From: Onchocerca lupi
Taxonomy: Eukaryota; Nematoda; Chromadorea; Rhabditida; Onchocercidae
Length of the DNA stretch: 64,000 bases
Assembly: GCA_028564675.1 (NCBI GenBank)
Contig: JAOVVO010000312.1
Span: forward strand, 1-64,000
Direction: 5' to 3'
Shown: one piece after another, positions 1-10,907 of the stretch
Layout of the letters: each line of letters begins with the position of its first letter
Position numbering within the stretch: position 1 is the stretch's first letter
Notes under the pieces: generated by a model
Database searches by the model: none
Told to the model about the DNA's origin: nothing
Seen by the model: only the letters and a program-made list of their open reading frames with translations
Made by a program: the position numbers and the translations under genes

Positions 1-915
1 TTCCGTCCGACTTGTTTCATTTCAATCCTTCTTATTCTGAATATTTTGAAGACAAATCTTTAGAAATTCAAAACGTGAAGCATTAACGAAAATTTTGTCA
101 CTTTCGTAGATTATTAGCTTCATTTCCAGAACCCTATAAATTGCCAAATTCTGTTTCCAAAGATTTTTTTTTTTTTTTTTTGATTTTGTTATACAATTGA
201 ATGATGGTAATTATTTGCTCGTTAAACTCATTGATCCATTCATTTAACTAGACCTCTGATGCGAAATTTGAATATTAGGCAATATTTCCAGTTTGTTTAG
301 CTTTTTTTTACTTAGCAATTTTTTTTTACTTTTGAAATTCACTATCAGAAAAGCAAATAAAAGATTGAAATTCAGAAAATTCGGAAATTTAAAATCTTGT
401 ACCTTAGTATTTTGACAGATAATTTGAAGCTCTAAGACTGTTTCCAAATTAAGTACAACAATGGCAGCCAATATTCCGGCATTACTCACTCCAAGGACAA
501 TAATTAAACCAAACCTAAAAAGTGTGCTTTTTTTTGGATGTCACTCATTGATTGATAATTATTTTATGCAAACAAATTTTTAGATAATAATTAGTGAATG
601 AATTTTGCATATTTTGTCAGTAAATAAATATGTCGTCTAAAAAATGATGGAAGAAAATAATAATAAATGAACAGGGCAATGAAAAAATTGAATTATTTGA
701 TAAATAATTAAGAAAAAGAAATAATCAGATAATTAAGTAATTTGAAAAATAAAAAAGAAAATAAATAAGCATTCAAAGTAAAATAAATGCGAAGTAACAC
801 ACAAAATTGCATCAGTGTTATGTTTGATGGAAATATATAACCACTTGATTATTTGATCAAATCGCTTGTGAATATTATTTCTCAACGAATCATAGATATT
901 CCTTATCGATACCAT
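1..915 (-). CDS. Unidentified single-pass (so far) membrane protein, 5' exons only, runs off left edge
   Basis: Four phase-compatible exons on the minus strand: 915-845, 514-403, 133-102 and 36-1 (continuing outside the window). The start at 915 follows a typical acceptor (ag at 929-930), so the 5' end is likely trans-spliced. The first exon gives a basic, hydrophilic N-terminus (MVSIRNIYDSL...). The second encodes a strong hydrophobic segment around residues 25-45 (GLIIVLGVSNAGILAAIVVL), then a Cys-containing stretch (LQIICQNTK). Exons 3-4 give a polar basic tail (NNLRKIRRIEMKQVGR). About 83 residues are visible. Phases 2/0/2 match at all three junctions, and this is the main reason to believe the model. 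I do not recognise the family, and the rest of the protein lies to the left. Confidence 0.5.
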
Positions 916-3900
916 TGGTTTATGTGCACTGAAATCATTATTTCCTGAAAAAATGCTTTGTTAACTTTAGGCAGTTGCAAAATGTAAAGTAAAAATTGAA
1001 ATGTGTGGTGTAGTTGCTTATTAATTTCAATTATATTTTCTCATTTTCTTTTCTTTTTCTCTTTGTTCAAATATAAAAAAATTTGAATTTAATTTCAGTA
1101 CAATCCTTGCTTTTAAACAAAGTGAGAAATTTTCAGTAAACTACTATCGAACAATATCTATTTCCTAAACTTTTTCCTTGTTATTTAGTAGTGAAGGTTT
1201 ATGGGATGTTAAAAGCTGTTGAAACTGTTTGAAATCAAACTTATGACAAATCAATATTAGTAAATTTCACAAAAATAATACTTGAAAATGGAATGTAACT
1301 GCATTGTGAATTATAACTTGCAGAAACTTTGTACTCGTCTTCATACAGTTTTGTTTGCTTAATCTGAAAAGCAAACTTTCTCTTTAGCATTACAGTAATG
1401 AATGATTGTATGTAACAAGCAAAAGAAAACAAAATAGGCAGTTCATATGATCACTCAACTCATTTCATTCAGTAAATTTTTTGGTTAGAGTGAATTTAAA
1501 AAAAGAATAAAAATCTTGATTAGTCACAATTATTTTTGGTTTGGAAATTCAACTTCTCGCCAGTTTTAGATATTTTTTAACAAAAGCAAACAATAACCAG
1601 TTTAGCTTCTTCATGAATACCAATTTGAAAAATAAAAATCAAAGCGATAAGTTTTAAGTCTGAAAAAATTCAAGCACATAACTTAAAAGCAGTGACTTGA
1701 TTAGTGATTTCTCGATTAATTAATAATTCTAAATAAGTTACAATTAGAAGTCTAGGATTTGGATGATATAAAGTTTATTTCAAAAAGTAGTGTCACTATA
1801 TATAAAATACAGTGGATACCAATCATTTCGAGTAACATTTGGAAGAAGTAACTGCACTTTAAGAATTAATAAACTAAAATAAAAGGATTTAACATAGATT
1901 ATTAAGTTATATCAAGACAAGGCTATCATTAGAAACAAAAATTAAAATTCAATTTGAAATTTAGATTTTCCACTGCATTTAAATCGTAGTGAGCTGACCA
2001 TATTTTATGCAATTTTATTTTGACGCCCATCTGATATAAACGATCAGAGTTGATTTCTTTTACTTGTTTTGTTTACTACTTTTTGATTTTTTATTTACTA
2101 CTTGTTTGCATGTTATCGTAAGTACTCGGTTGAATGTTAATTTTGTATGATAATGCTGTGACTTAATTTAGCCAGAAAGTGCTTGTATAGATTTCGATCA
2201 CTTAGAAATCTAAATTTACAGAGATTCGATTTCATTAATTTGATGAATTGGGAATGAAATAAGAATAAAGCTAAGACTAAAAACAGATCAAAATCTTAGA
2301 TTTTTCAAATGAATAGGACATACAAGCATTATATAATGTCATATTCATATAATATATGCTTGGCTATTATTTACTGACTATCGCATTGTAGTTTCAACAA
2401 ATGATGATATTATTGGTAAACAAGAACCTATATGTTGTTGGAAAGCGAATTCATCAAGTGAACTTCAAAATCAATTCAGTTTACAAAAAACGTTAATATT
2501 ATTGCGCAAAAACATTTTAGTTTTTATTACCAACGAACAATAAAAAAAAACGATTAAAACAGTTTTGAATTTCCCCAAATAGAATTATCCACCATCAAAA
2601 AATTATCAAGAATTTCAATTGATTTTTTGTTATTTTGTTTTGTTATTACATAATGTGCTTTTATTATTCTATTATATTTTGTTCCATTTCCTCTATTTCC
2701 TTTAATTTCATAATTTTTAATTGGAAATACTATCAATCTCTAGATTTGCTAAAACTTATTAATCTTTCCTGATAAATTTCTTGTACCACGAGTGTGAAAA
2801 GTGCAAACAGATTAGTGAAGGACCATGGAGATATTTGACGAATTTTTATTTTCTTAAATTTTGAGCAAAAATAACTTATCGACAAGATCAGAAAATGACT
2901 TTGTCTCAAAGGACTCAAACTTATAAACCATGTGGAAAGTTAGAGAAGATTAAAGGAGCCTGATAATGAACGTCTTACATAGAAATATCAATACACAGAA
3001 ACTATGAAGACAAAATAAAATAAGACAAAACTAAAGAAAAAGAAGGGCCTGATATTGTGAATCTTCTTTTTTAAACGTTAAATTGCGATCTCTGTGACTT
3101 TCTTGTGCAACTTCAAAAAATCATTTTTTTTTTTTTTTTTTTGATTTATTAGTAACATGACTGAATGTTTTTTCGAAATCTTATTGTTAAAGATGAGTCA
3201 AATCCTAATCATTTCAAAATATTTGATTAAAAAAGATTTATTAACCAAGTAAAAAGAAAAAAGGAATCAAATTAAATTGAAATTATCGAAAGTTTCGACA
3301 GTCAGTTACACTGCAATCCATTATAATATTCGTTTTTTATATGCTTTGAAGTCTCAAAAATATCCTTTTTTGAGGTTAAGATAAAAGCGAACTCCTTTTT
3401 TGCTAAAAATTCTACAAACCCTCGAAAAAATACCTTTATCTTGCAGAAAAATTGTGTTAAAACTCCACTTTTAATACCGCATAAAACAGATTGTTCTAAT
3501 ATAAAAGACAAAAGTACAAGTTTTCTTTTCTTGAATGTCTGGAAGACTGGAAGAATGCTTCAAATTTGCTTGAATCTTTTTGCCATCACATCATCTCGAG
3601 ATTACTTGCTAGGCGATCATTCTGCGCTAAGATCATTTAATGATGACAAACTTGCAAGTCTGATTTGATCAACTAATCTCAATTGGGAATGACCAATGTT
3701 CCGTTTTCTTTCTTCAAGGAGTGTTAGTAACTTTGATTAATGACATCGTTTAAGTTGAACTGGAAAAATTTTTATTGTAAACATAAATTTATTATTAAAA
3801 TGAAAAACAACTTATTCTTCGAAGTTTAGTGATGAATAAAAAATTCATCTTTTTTTAGGATGAGAACAAGTTTAAAAAATTGTTATTTTAGTTTACATAT

Positions 3901-5688
3901 TTAGTTTCATTAATAATTTGACATGGAGAAGAGCTTTTTCAAAATAACACAAATAATATCAAATTAAAATTACTAATCAAAATTGACATAACTAAAAAAA
4001 ATTATCACAGAATCTATCAGAATAGGTAGTTCAAAATAATTAACTGTGAACAAAAGAGTCCTTACCAGTATTTCAAAGAGAAAAAAGAATACATGTCCCA
4101 GTATAGTAATAACTGATATCGAAGGAATAATTTATCACGTATGAAATCTTTTATGAAGGATATTCGTTTATCAAAAAGTAATTGAAGAAAAACTTGTAAT
4201 GAAAATTAAAAGAAAAGTATATAACGAATCATTTCCAGAATCACTTTTCATGCTCAAGTGAAGGTCCTGAGCGATGAAACAGCGAATTCTTGCTTCTGAT
4301 TTTTTTTTCTTTTTTTTTTTTTTTGGGATTCCGCAAATCACCAGATTTTGCATTATTCAAAACGAAAAAAGATTTCGATTATGATATTAATTTTAAAAAA
4401 AATTTAAAACAATCTTTCCTAAGGCATATGAAAATCATGATGAGACAGAAAAATTGGTAAATATGACTGATAATATTAAAATGTCTCATGAAAAGATAAT
4501 GAAGACCTAATGAAAATTACAAAAAATTAAAAATTAAAAAGCATGTCACTACACTCCTGAATATGGTTAAAAAGTGAATTTAATTCTCATGCATTCGACA
4601 AAGCAATTAAAAAATCTGATTCATTCTCAACCCAAACATAAACAGCCAATTAAAAATTATTAGGATATTCAACAACAAATATATACGACAGGTTTGATAA
4701 ATATGACACATTTTTTTATGAGATTGTTTTCAATATTAATTATATCTTGTTAAAACACCGCACGAAATGACTTATACGAAAAGGATGATTCGATATCTTG
4801 GTGAAATGAAGTCATATTTAAATGAAACTGTAATTGGAAGAAATTATTCGAATCTTTAACTGAAAACAAGAATTTTTTAAAATAGAGATGAGGACTGAAC
4901 CTGAAAACGAACGCAAAATTTATTTAAATTTTAAAGTTAATCTTTCAAATTTATTTCGCTCGTTTTCATCTTCTATTTTTCCTCTTCACTGAAAATCACT
5001 ACCAAAAAAAATTGTTTCGCATAATTTAGGAAAATAATAGTGCACCTGATTGAAAATCCATTGAAAATCCATTGAAAATCCATTAAAATCCATTAAAATC
5101 CATTAAAGGATGAAGTTAATTATCAATTTCCGTAATTACAAACGAGAATTATTTTAACAACATGGAATTCTACTTGGATAAGTTAGAAAAGAAGATGAAA
5201 TTTATTTTTGACAAATTTGATTAATCATGATGATTGTGATTTCCATGCATTTCTTATTCATCAGAAATGCTAACCATTAAAAAATGGACTTTTCACGACA
5301 AACATATTGATCACCAATCGATATGCTGATATTTTAATTTACAGTTTTTAAAAGGAAGTTGCAAGAAAGTGATTCATTGTCGGATAGCAACGTTTTAGAT
5401 AATAAATTTTTACATTTTACAGGAGGAATTCTCACTTTTTTTTTGAGCTCTCATGTTTGTATATAAGCTATTGATTTTTAAATTCATTTTAATCTTCTAA
5501 TACTCTTCAGTTATGGCTGGGTCGATTTAATTTTGCTCCACTGATTTCGCAAATCTCATTTCTCTATTTTGGCATATATTTTCTCAATGCTTCCCCAGTT
5601 TTTATCGATATATGGCAATAGAATATTTTGAGAAATATAATTAAAAAGTAAATTGATACAAATCCATCATCTGATCAATTTATTACAG
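916..5688. other. Long AT-rich stretch without a secure gene
   Basis: About 4.8 kb of very AT-rich sequence with poly-T runs near 3127 and 4310. Two pieces look faintly exonic. One is a plus-strand open frame at about 3447-3668 behind a ttgcag acceptor, ending in SFNDDKLASLI and a stop. The other is a minus-strand piece at about 4066-4116 with a good gtaagg donor. Neither could be joined to anything. Missing 5' exons of the Nuf2-like gene may lie here. A short tandem repeat is listed separately. Confidence 0.5.
5050..5107. repeat. Short tandem repeat, 10-12 bp units
   Basis: Three copies of ttgaaaatccat run into three copies of the shortened unit taaaatccat. This looks like simple slippage in non-coding DNA upstream of the Nuf2-like exons. 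Confidence 0.85.
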
Positions 5689-6877
5689 CTTGAAGCAACG
5701 TTATGAACATTTAATTAAATCTCCAGAGCAATTAAAACGATCAAAAAAATTATATGGCATCGTGGAACTCGAGGTAAAAACAATAAATTCAAAATAGCTG
5801 AAGAATTTTATGCATTAAATCTTGCAAAAATATCTCCTTAAATTAATTTAATGATAATGAAATATATAAGACACACTCATAATTACTTCTGAAATTTTGT
5901 TATTTTTTGAACCAATTTTGGCAAAATAGTCAACTGCTTTTTCAATTATATCATAGATCGAAGTGACGGAATTATTGGAAAACATTTCGATCGCCCTCTG
6001 TCATTTGCAAAAACTTGATTTATTATCTGCGACCAATTACGAATTGCGAATTTTTCAAAAAGACATTGCAACACTGACGGATGCAGTAATAAATCTCAAA
6101 TGCAAAATACAGAAAACATTCAAAAATATCACCTTCCAGTAAAAATTCTTTATTTATGGATTTCAAAGTGATGTACTCATGCAGAATAATACAGTACTCA
6201 TTTCCACGTTTACTTATTCGAAATTTATTGCTTACCCAGTTATTTACGGTCAGCTTAATTAACAATCTGTCAGTTTTTCATTTAATTTTTCTGATTACAG
6301 GGAAGATATTCAATGTTTGGCATCAAGTAAAGAGATTAGTCGCGACATGAATTCAAGAGAAGTGATCGATAAAACAGGGCACAGCATTCGAGAACCCAAA
6401 GAACTGGATGAAACAAAAAATGAATTCAGAAGTTTTCATCATCGTCTCGCAGCTGGCTCTTCCGTTATTGCTTCTGAGAAAAGGCATCCATTAATTACAA
6501 AGGAAATAAAGAAAAAAATGAGGCCTGAAGAAAAAAAAGAAAAACCCAGAAAAATTCATGTAGACGACTTCGAAGATATTATTAAAGATTCTGTTTACAA
6601 TCATTCGGAATCGAAGCAGTCGGTAAATCTATCAAGCTATGATTTTTCGGACAATTCAGAGACCTCAGCATTTCTTTTTTTATGGAAAGGACAAAATTTT
6701 AAACACCGAAATGACCGGAAGATTTGAAGTCTAAAGCAATGACAAATTCAGAGAATATGAAGCAGATTTTTAATGTAAAGGCATTTTCAGTCGAAACAGC
6801 GCTTGACTAAAATCCAAAGAAGTGTGGAAAATTTGAAGGAAGTTCGGGCCCCGTTCGAAGGAGAAGGTAACGATTGA
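5689..6877 (+). CDS. Coiled-coil protein resembling kinetochore subunit Nuf2, 3' exons only
   Basis: Four exons in matching phase: 5689-5773, 5957-6138, 6301-6622 and 6791-6877 (TGA), with introns of 168-183 bases; AATAAA follows at 6975. An alternative reads exon 3 through to a stop at 6727. Exon 1 gives LKQRYEHLIKSPEQLKRSKK, very like the 'LK..I..SPE.LK' stretch at the start of the Nuf2 coiled coil. Exon 2 continues with a heptad-rich helix (ELLENI...LRIFQKDIATL) that also parallels Nuf2 order. Exon 3 is charged and low in homology (SREVIDKTGHSIREPK...). The last exon is again helical (LTKIQRSVENLKEV). Nuf2 pairs with Ndc80 to bind microtubules. No N-terminal calponin-homology domain was found upstream, so the gene is either incomplete in my reading or decaying. 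The exon structure is fairly good; the Nuf2 name is an inference. Confidence 0.45.
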
Positions 6878-8504
6878 TTGCAAAAAGGAACGAATCAATT
6901 CAGATGAAATCGATAATTCGCCAAATCAAAGCAATTCGAATTCAAAAAATTAAGCTAAATATTTCATTCAGAGCAATAAATATAAAGTTTAAATTCGAAA
7001 AAACTCCGTTAATTTGCACTAAAGTTCAAACACACCAAACCGTTATTTTTGATCAAAATATTTACAGCAGTAATAGGCATTATCTCCAAATATCCCACAC
7101 ATCAATCTATAAATCTAAATCTATAAATCCCTTGCTCAATTTCCAGTAGTTCTTCTGTTTGATTAGCATCACTTATTTCTGAAATTTCTCAGAAGCATTC
7201 ATAAAATATGAAAATAACTTCCTGTTATGAAACAAAAAATCAACCGAATTTTTTGAATGTTATCTACTCTTGATAACAAAGCGATTGCAACCTGTACTCA
7301 GTGAAAATGTACAAAAACTTAGGCATACATTTTCATCCGAAGAAAATTGAGCGATCATGGCAGAAAGCAGAATAATATTCTTGAGGGAAAATGTTGACTT
7401 CTGATTGTTTAAATCATACATTCAGCGATCTAATACAGTGACACTATATGTTTCACAGAATCATCATCATTGCAATGATCACAATATTGATAAATATATC
7501 ATTTAAGATTGGCTTCTTTGAAAATTAGCTAATAAACAGACGTGTTATAGAGATTGCACAATAATAATTATCACAATTTTCTTTAATTAATGATACAACA
7601 ATATATATACATGCCGAATATACTTAACTGCATCAGATATCAGTTCATAACCAATTGGGCAATTTCTAAGCAAATTTAATCCAGCTCCAGTGTGAAAATA
7701 AACTTTAAAACTGAATCAGGATAATATGTCGAAATTAATTGATATTTCATCGAGATAGTCATATGTCTCATTCGGCTATTCAAATTTTCGCTCACAAAAT
7801 GACTTTATTTTATAATAATAGCATCTTGCAACTATTGAATCATCAGAAAAAGTTTTCACAAAGCTCGATATGAAATGTATGAATTTGTGTGCAACATTAT
7901 CTTATATCAAAAGTTCCGAAAAGGAGTTGAGACAGTGTTAATACATGTTTAATCCATTTGCTAAGTTTAAGACTTCGATCATCTGAATCTATCGATGCGC
8001 AACTGCCTCTTTGATATTTGTACAAGAATGTCGCATCTTAATGCTATACTACACACTGGTATCACTACTAAGATTAAATGAAGATTCGATAAACGAATGA
8101 TTGAGAAATGGAACAAGAATGATCACTGAGCATTAAACACAAAAACATTTCAGAACAAATATTTCAATGAGAAGAAATATCCAGCCATATAATAATAACC
8201 AGGTGGGAAAGGGAGGAAAATCATCAATGTGGAATACTAGGAATTTGACAGAAAATAAATTAGAACATACTGGAGACGACAAGAATTTTTTTTATAATTT
8301 CTAAAGAAGTGAATAAACAAATTTAGCTGCCATCGAGTATGATTAATATTTGAAGAAAAAAGACTTTTTGGACTTTCGATCAGTTTTCTTGTTGACTTGT
8401 CATTGTTAGCATTTATTTCATGAATACTTACTCATTTATACATTATTTGTAACAAAACGACCCAAATTGACGTCATGCTAAGGATACCCAACATGTCATT
8501 ACCA
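6878..8504. other. Intergenic, no gene seen
   Basis: AT-rich non-coding sequence after the Nuf2-like gene. The open frame at 6874-7149 continues out of its last exon but has no start or splice support. A perfect TGACGTCA palindrome (CRE-like) lies at about 8469-8476, just before the dispersed repeat. Confidence 0.6.
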
Positions 8505-8870
8505 TCATCTATTTAAGCGATTGTCGGAAAAATCCAAAAAATGTGATTAATGTAAACAAGTAGTGTTAAAAGTCAAAAAGCGCAAAAATAGTTTCAAAGG
8601 AAACAATAAGCCGAAGACATGTTTACCGCCAAAACGACAAACAAAAGAATGAACATTTTTAAACGGTAAATTAACAGATAAACAAAGCGAGGTAGACCAA
8701 TCATGAGACATTAGAGATCAAGAAAGGAGGAGGAGCCCGAAAGGATTTAAGAGGTTCGGATTTTGGAGCAGAGTGAATTTTCTGCAAGAGTTCAGGTCTG
8801 GAGTTACACCGACATGATCATAGCAACAGCTCCACTAGAATCGGCACGACAGTTGACTATTAAGGAGTAT
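8505..8870 (+). repeat. Dispersed repeat, copy 1 (inverted relative to copy 2 at 41.8-42.1 kb)
   Basis: Read on the plus strand this segment shares an ordered series of blocks with the reverse complement of 41808-42116. These are gtcggaaaaatcc, gtaaacaag, catgttt...ccgccaaaac, a longer block ending aggttcggattttggagcag, and atcgg..cgacagt. Spacing between blocks is similar but not identical. It contains no open frame and no obvious terminal inverted repeats. It is more GC-rich than its surroundings. Confidence 0.7.
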
Positions 8871-9273
8871 TACTTTTCTACGAGCGACAGAGGAAAGAAT
8901 ATTCAGTGATAAATTTACTTGAATGTTCTCGGATAATCGTTTGTTCGTAATTGTTCCGTCTATTACTAATAGATTTTTTCTTTAAATAGGAATCGTCTCT
9001 TGCACAAAATTACTTTACCGACAGCACTTCCAATTCCCAATCAATATCGAATAAATTCTGAGAACTACCGGCGATATTCCATTGGAATTTCCCACTTTTC
9101 CCTCTACATGCTGATTACCAAATATATATATTGCTTAAATCAAATCTTTGTTACTCGTATTTTTTTGAATCCTTTAAAAATGATTCAAACAGATTTCGAG
9201 CTGCAACAGAGTAGCAGCTTTCTAGCGAGAGAGTTGGTAAAGAAGTCGATGGCTTAGATCTGTAGGCTGCCAT
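8871..9273. other. Intergenic, no gene seen
   Basis: Contains an open frame (about 9000-9257, plus) without an ATG start or recognisable product. I treat it as non-coding. Confidence 0.45.
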
Positions 9274-9410
9274 TCATCTTGTTGTGTTGGTTTCTTCGGT
9301 GCTAGGACTTGTCTTGCTGGATTCTCTCGACGGTATATTTGGTTGTTCAATAGATGAGGTTTGGTGATCGCCAGATGTTAATTGATATTCTTGTATTTCA
9401 TTATCATCCA
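9274..9410 (-). CDS. Possible terminal exon of an unidentified minus-strand gene (Ser/Thr-rich tail)
   Basis: Behind a good minus-strand acceptor (cacctttccag) lies a 44-codon open frame ending in TGA: DDNEIQEYQLTSGDHQ, then a Ser/Thr/Glu-rich tail ending EETNTTR. It would be entered in phase 1. The polar composition looks like a real protein C-terminus rather than random AT-rich DNA. No upstream exon was found; the next sequence on that side is rpl-41 on the opposite strand, so a larger gene would have to span it. Could be chance. Confidence 0.25.
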
Positions 9411-9580
9411 CTGGAAAGGTGGTAGGAGCATAGGAGTGTTATCTTTGTGTTATCGCTTAGTATTATCGTTTCATTTAATGGCCTCATTTTAATGCCATTT
9501 CAGGTTTATTTTGACTAAAACGTTTCCAGTTTCTATTTTGATACTGGTTACTCGAATTGAAATAGTCAGTCCATCTGAAG

Positions 9581-10038
9581 ATGAGAGATAAGGTTTGCTT
9601 TTTTTTTCTTTCGTTCAGGAAATTTTAATATTTTGATCTTTCATTTATATAGACATGACATGAGCTTTTATATGTAGGTTTGGCGGAGAACTAAAAAAAG
9701 TCGCGAGATACTAAGAAAAGTTGGCAAATATCATACTTTGACAATTTTCAGCTTATTTTGCAGACTTTTTGGACATGACGTACAACTTTGACTTTTTGAT
9801 TAATAATATTTATAAGTTTTCATTCATTTATAAATGTAAATTTAAAATAAATTTGGGAGAGATATAAGACTTGATTATCGTTGTAAAATTTAAGACGTTG
9901 ATAGTAGTTTTGTGAATTGATTTTTTCATAAGGAATTTCGACTTATCGAGATTTAAGTTTTTTTAATATGTTTACTTTTAGTGGCGTAAGAAGCGTATGC
10001 GTCGACTGAAGCGTAAGCGGAGGCAAGCGAAGAAGTGA
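9581..10038 (+). CDS. rpl-41: 60S ribosomal protein L41 (eL41), 22 residues
   Basis: Two exons, 9581-9592 (MRDK) and 9982-10038, encode MRDKWRKKRMRRLKRKRRQA followed by KK and a stop. This is the extremely basic eL41 peptide, normally 24-25 residues, here 22. It is a single helix that sits at the bridge between the two ribosomal subunits. The 389-base intron with gtttgc donor and tttactttta-g acceptor is far longer than the coding sequence. The first exon carries only four codons. AATAAA lies at 10337. Identity is near certain from the W-RKKRMRRLKRKRR core. Position 3 is Asp where most eukaryotes have Ala. Confidence 0.95.
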
Positions 10039-10907
10039 TTATTAGTGAAAAGGAGAAAGGAGTCGTGTAATGTGTCTTTGGTCTGGAATCAGTTCAGCTC
10101 AAAATATCGATATTCAGATGATTCCGTTCTTTTCATTTATGTGGGACGATGTTGTTTAGTTATATAATTGTATTTAAATTATGCAGGAAACAGCAGAAAA
10201 TTTATAGTAAACCAAGCATCGTTTTTTTTTTTTTCGATTGCTCAGCTTTTTTTTGTATGAGGTCAATTAGGATTCCGTACTGAAGGTTTGACATATTTTA
10301 CTAATAATTTTGGGATTTTAACACTTCTGAAAGGCGAATAAAATCGTCGCTTCTTCCATCCCATCTGTTTGTCGTTATTTACTCGTCAACTTTTCGTGCT
10401 TTGTCTAATTATTGTTGCTAGCTTTGTTCTCAATTGAGGGAAGTTTTTATTGTTGTCGTTAAAAGAAATAAAATAAACATTATATTTATTTTGCTGCATA
10501 ATACATTCCATGTAATACATATCGTATATTGCATATATGCGGATGAACTCTGAAATGTTACAGAGATAGAGGAAAGGATTTGCAATAATTTTTTGCATCT
10601 TATGGGCGTCTAAATTGCAGATATTTCAAATGGCAGTAAGTGTCATGTGTCTTGCTGTTTTCTTTGAATACAATGGGAATGAAGGAAGATGGAGTATCTT
10701 CGAATAGAATAAAGAATTATAGAGTATTTCAAATTGATCTAGTAGTATCGCGAAAGCGAGCCAAAGTACAAAATTTCCTTTTATTTCTTGTATTTACAAA
10801 AGATTGAGTATAGCTATCCTGACATGTTTCCAATATTCATTATTTTCATGGTTTTTCAAAGATCTCATCTTTTCGGAAGATTCAAAACGCTTTTCTTTTT
10901 CCGAAAG
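10039..10907. other. rpl-41 3' region and upstream region of next gene
   Basis: Holds the rpl-41 3' UTR with AATAAA at 10337-10342, then AT-rich sequence. The minus-strand open frame at 10386-10598 has no splice or homology support. Confidence 0.6.

Noticed and set aside
244..489. 81-codon minus open frame read as a stand-alone gene
   Set aside because: Only its first part is an exon (514-403); the remainder is intron read-through past a gtacaa donor.
9000..9257. 85-codon plus open frame upstream of rpl-41
   Set aside because: Starts on TTG, has no splice or family support, and looks like AT-rich chance sequence.
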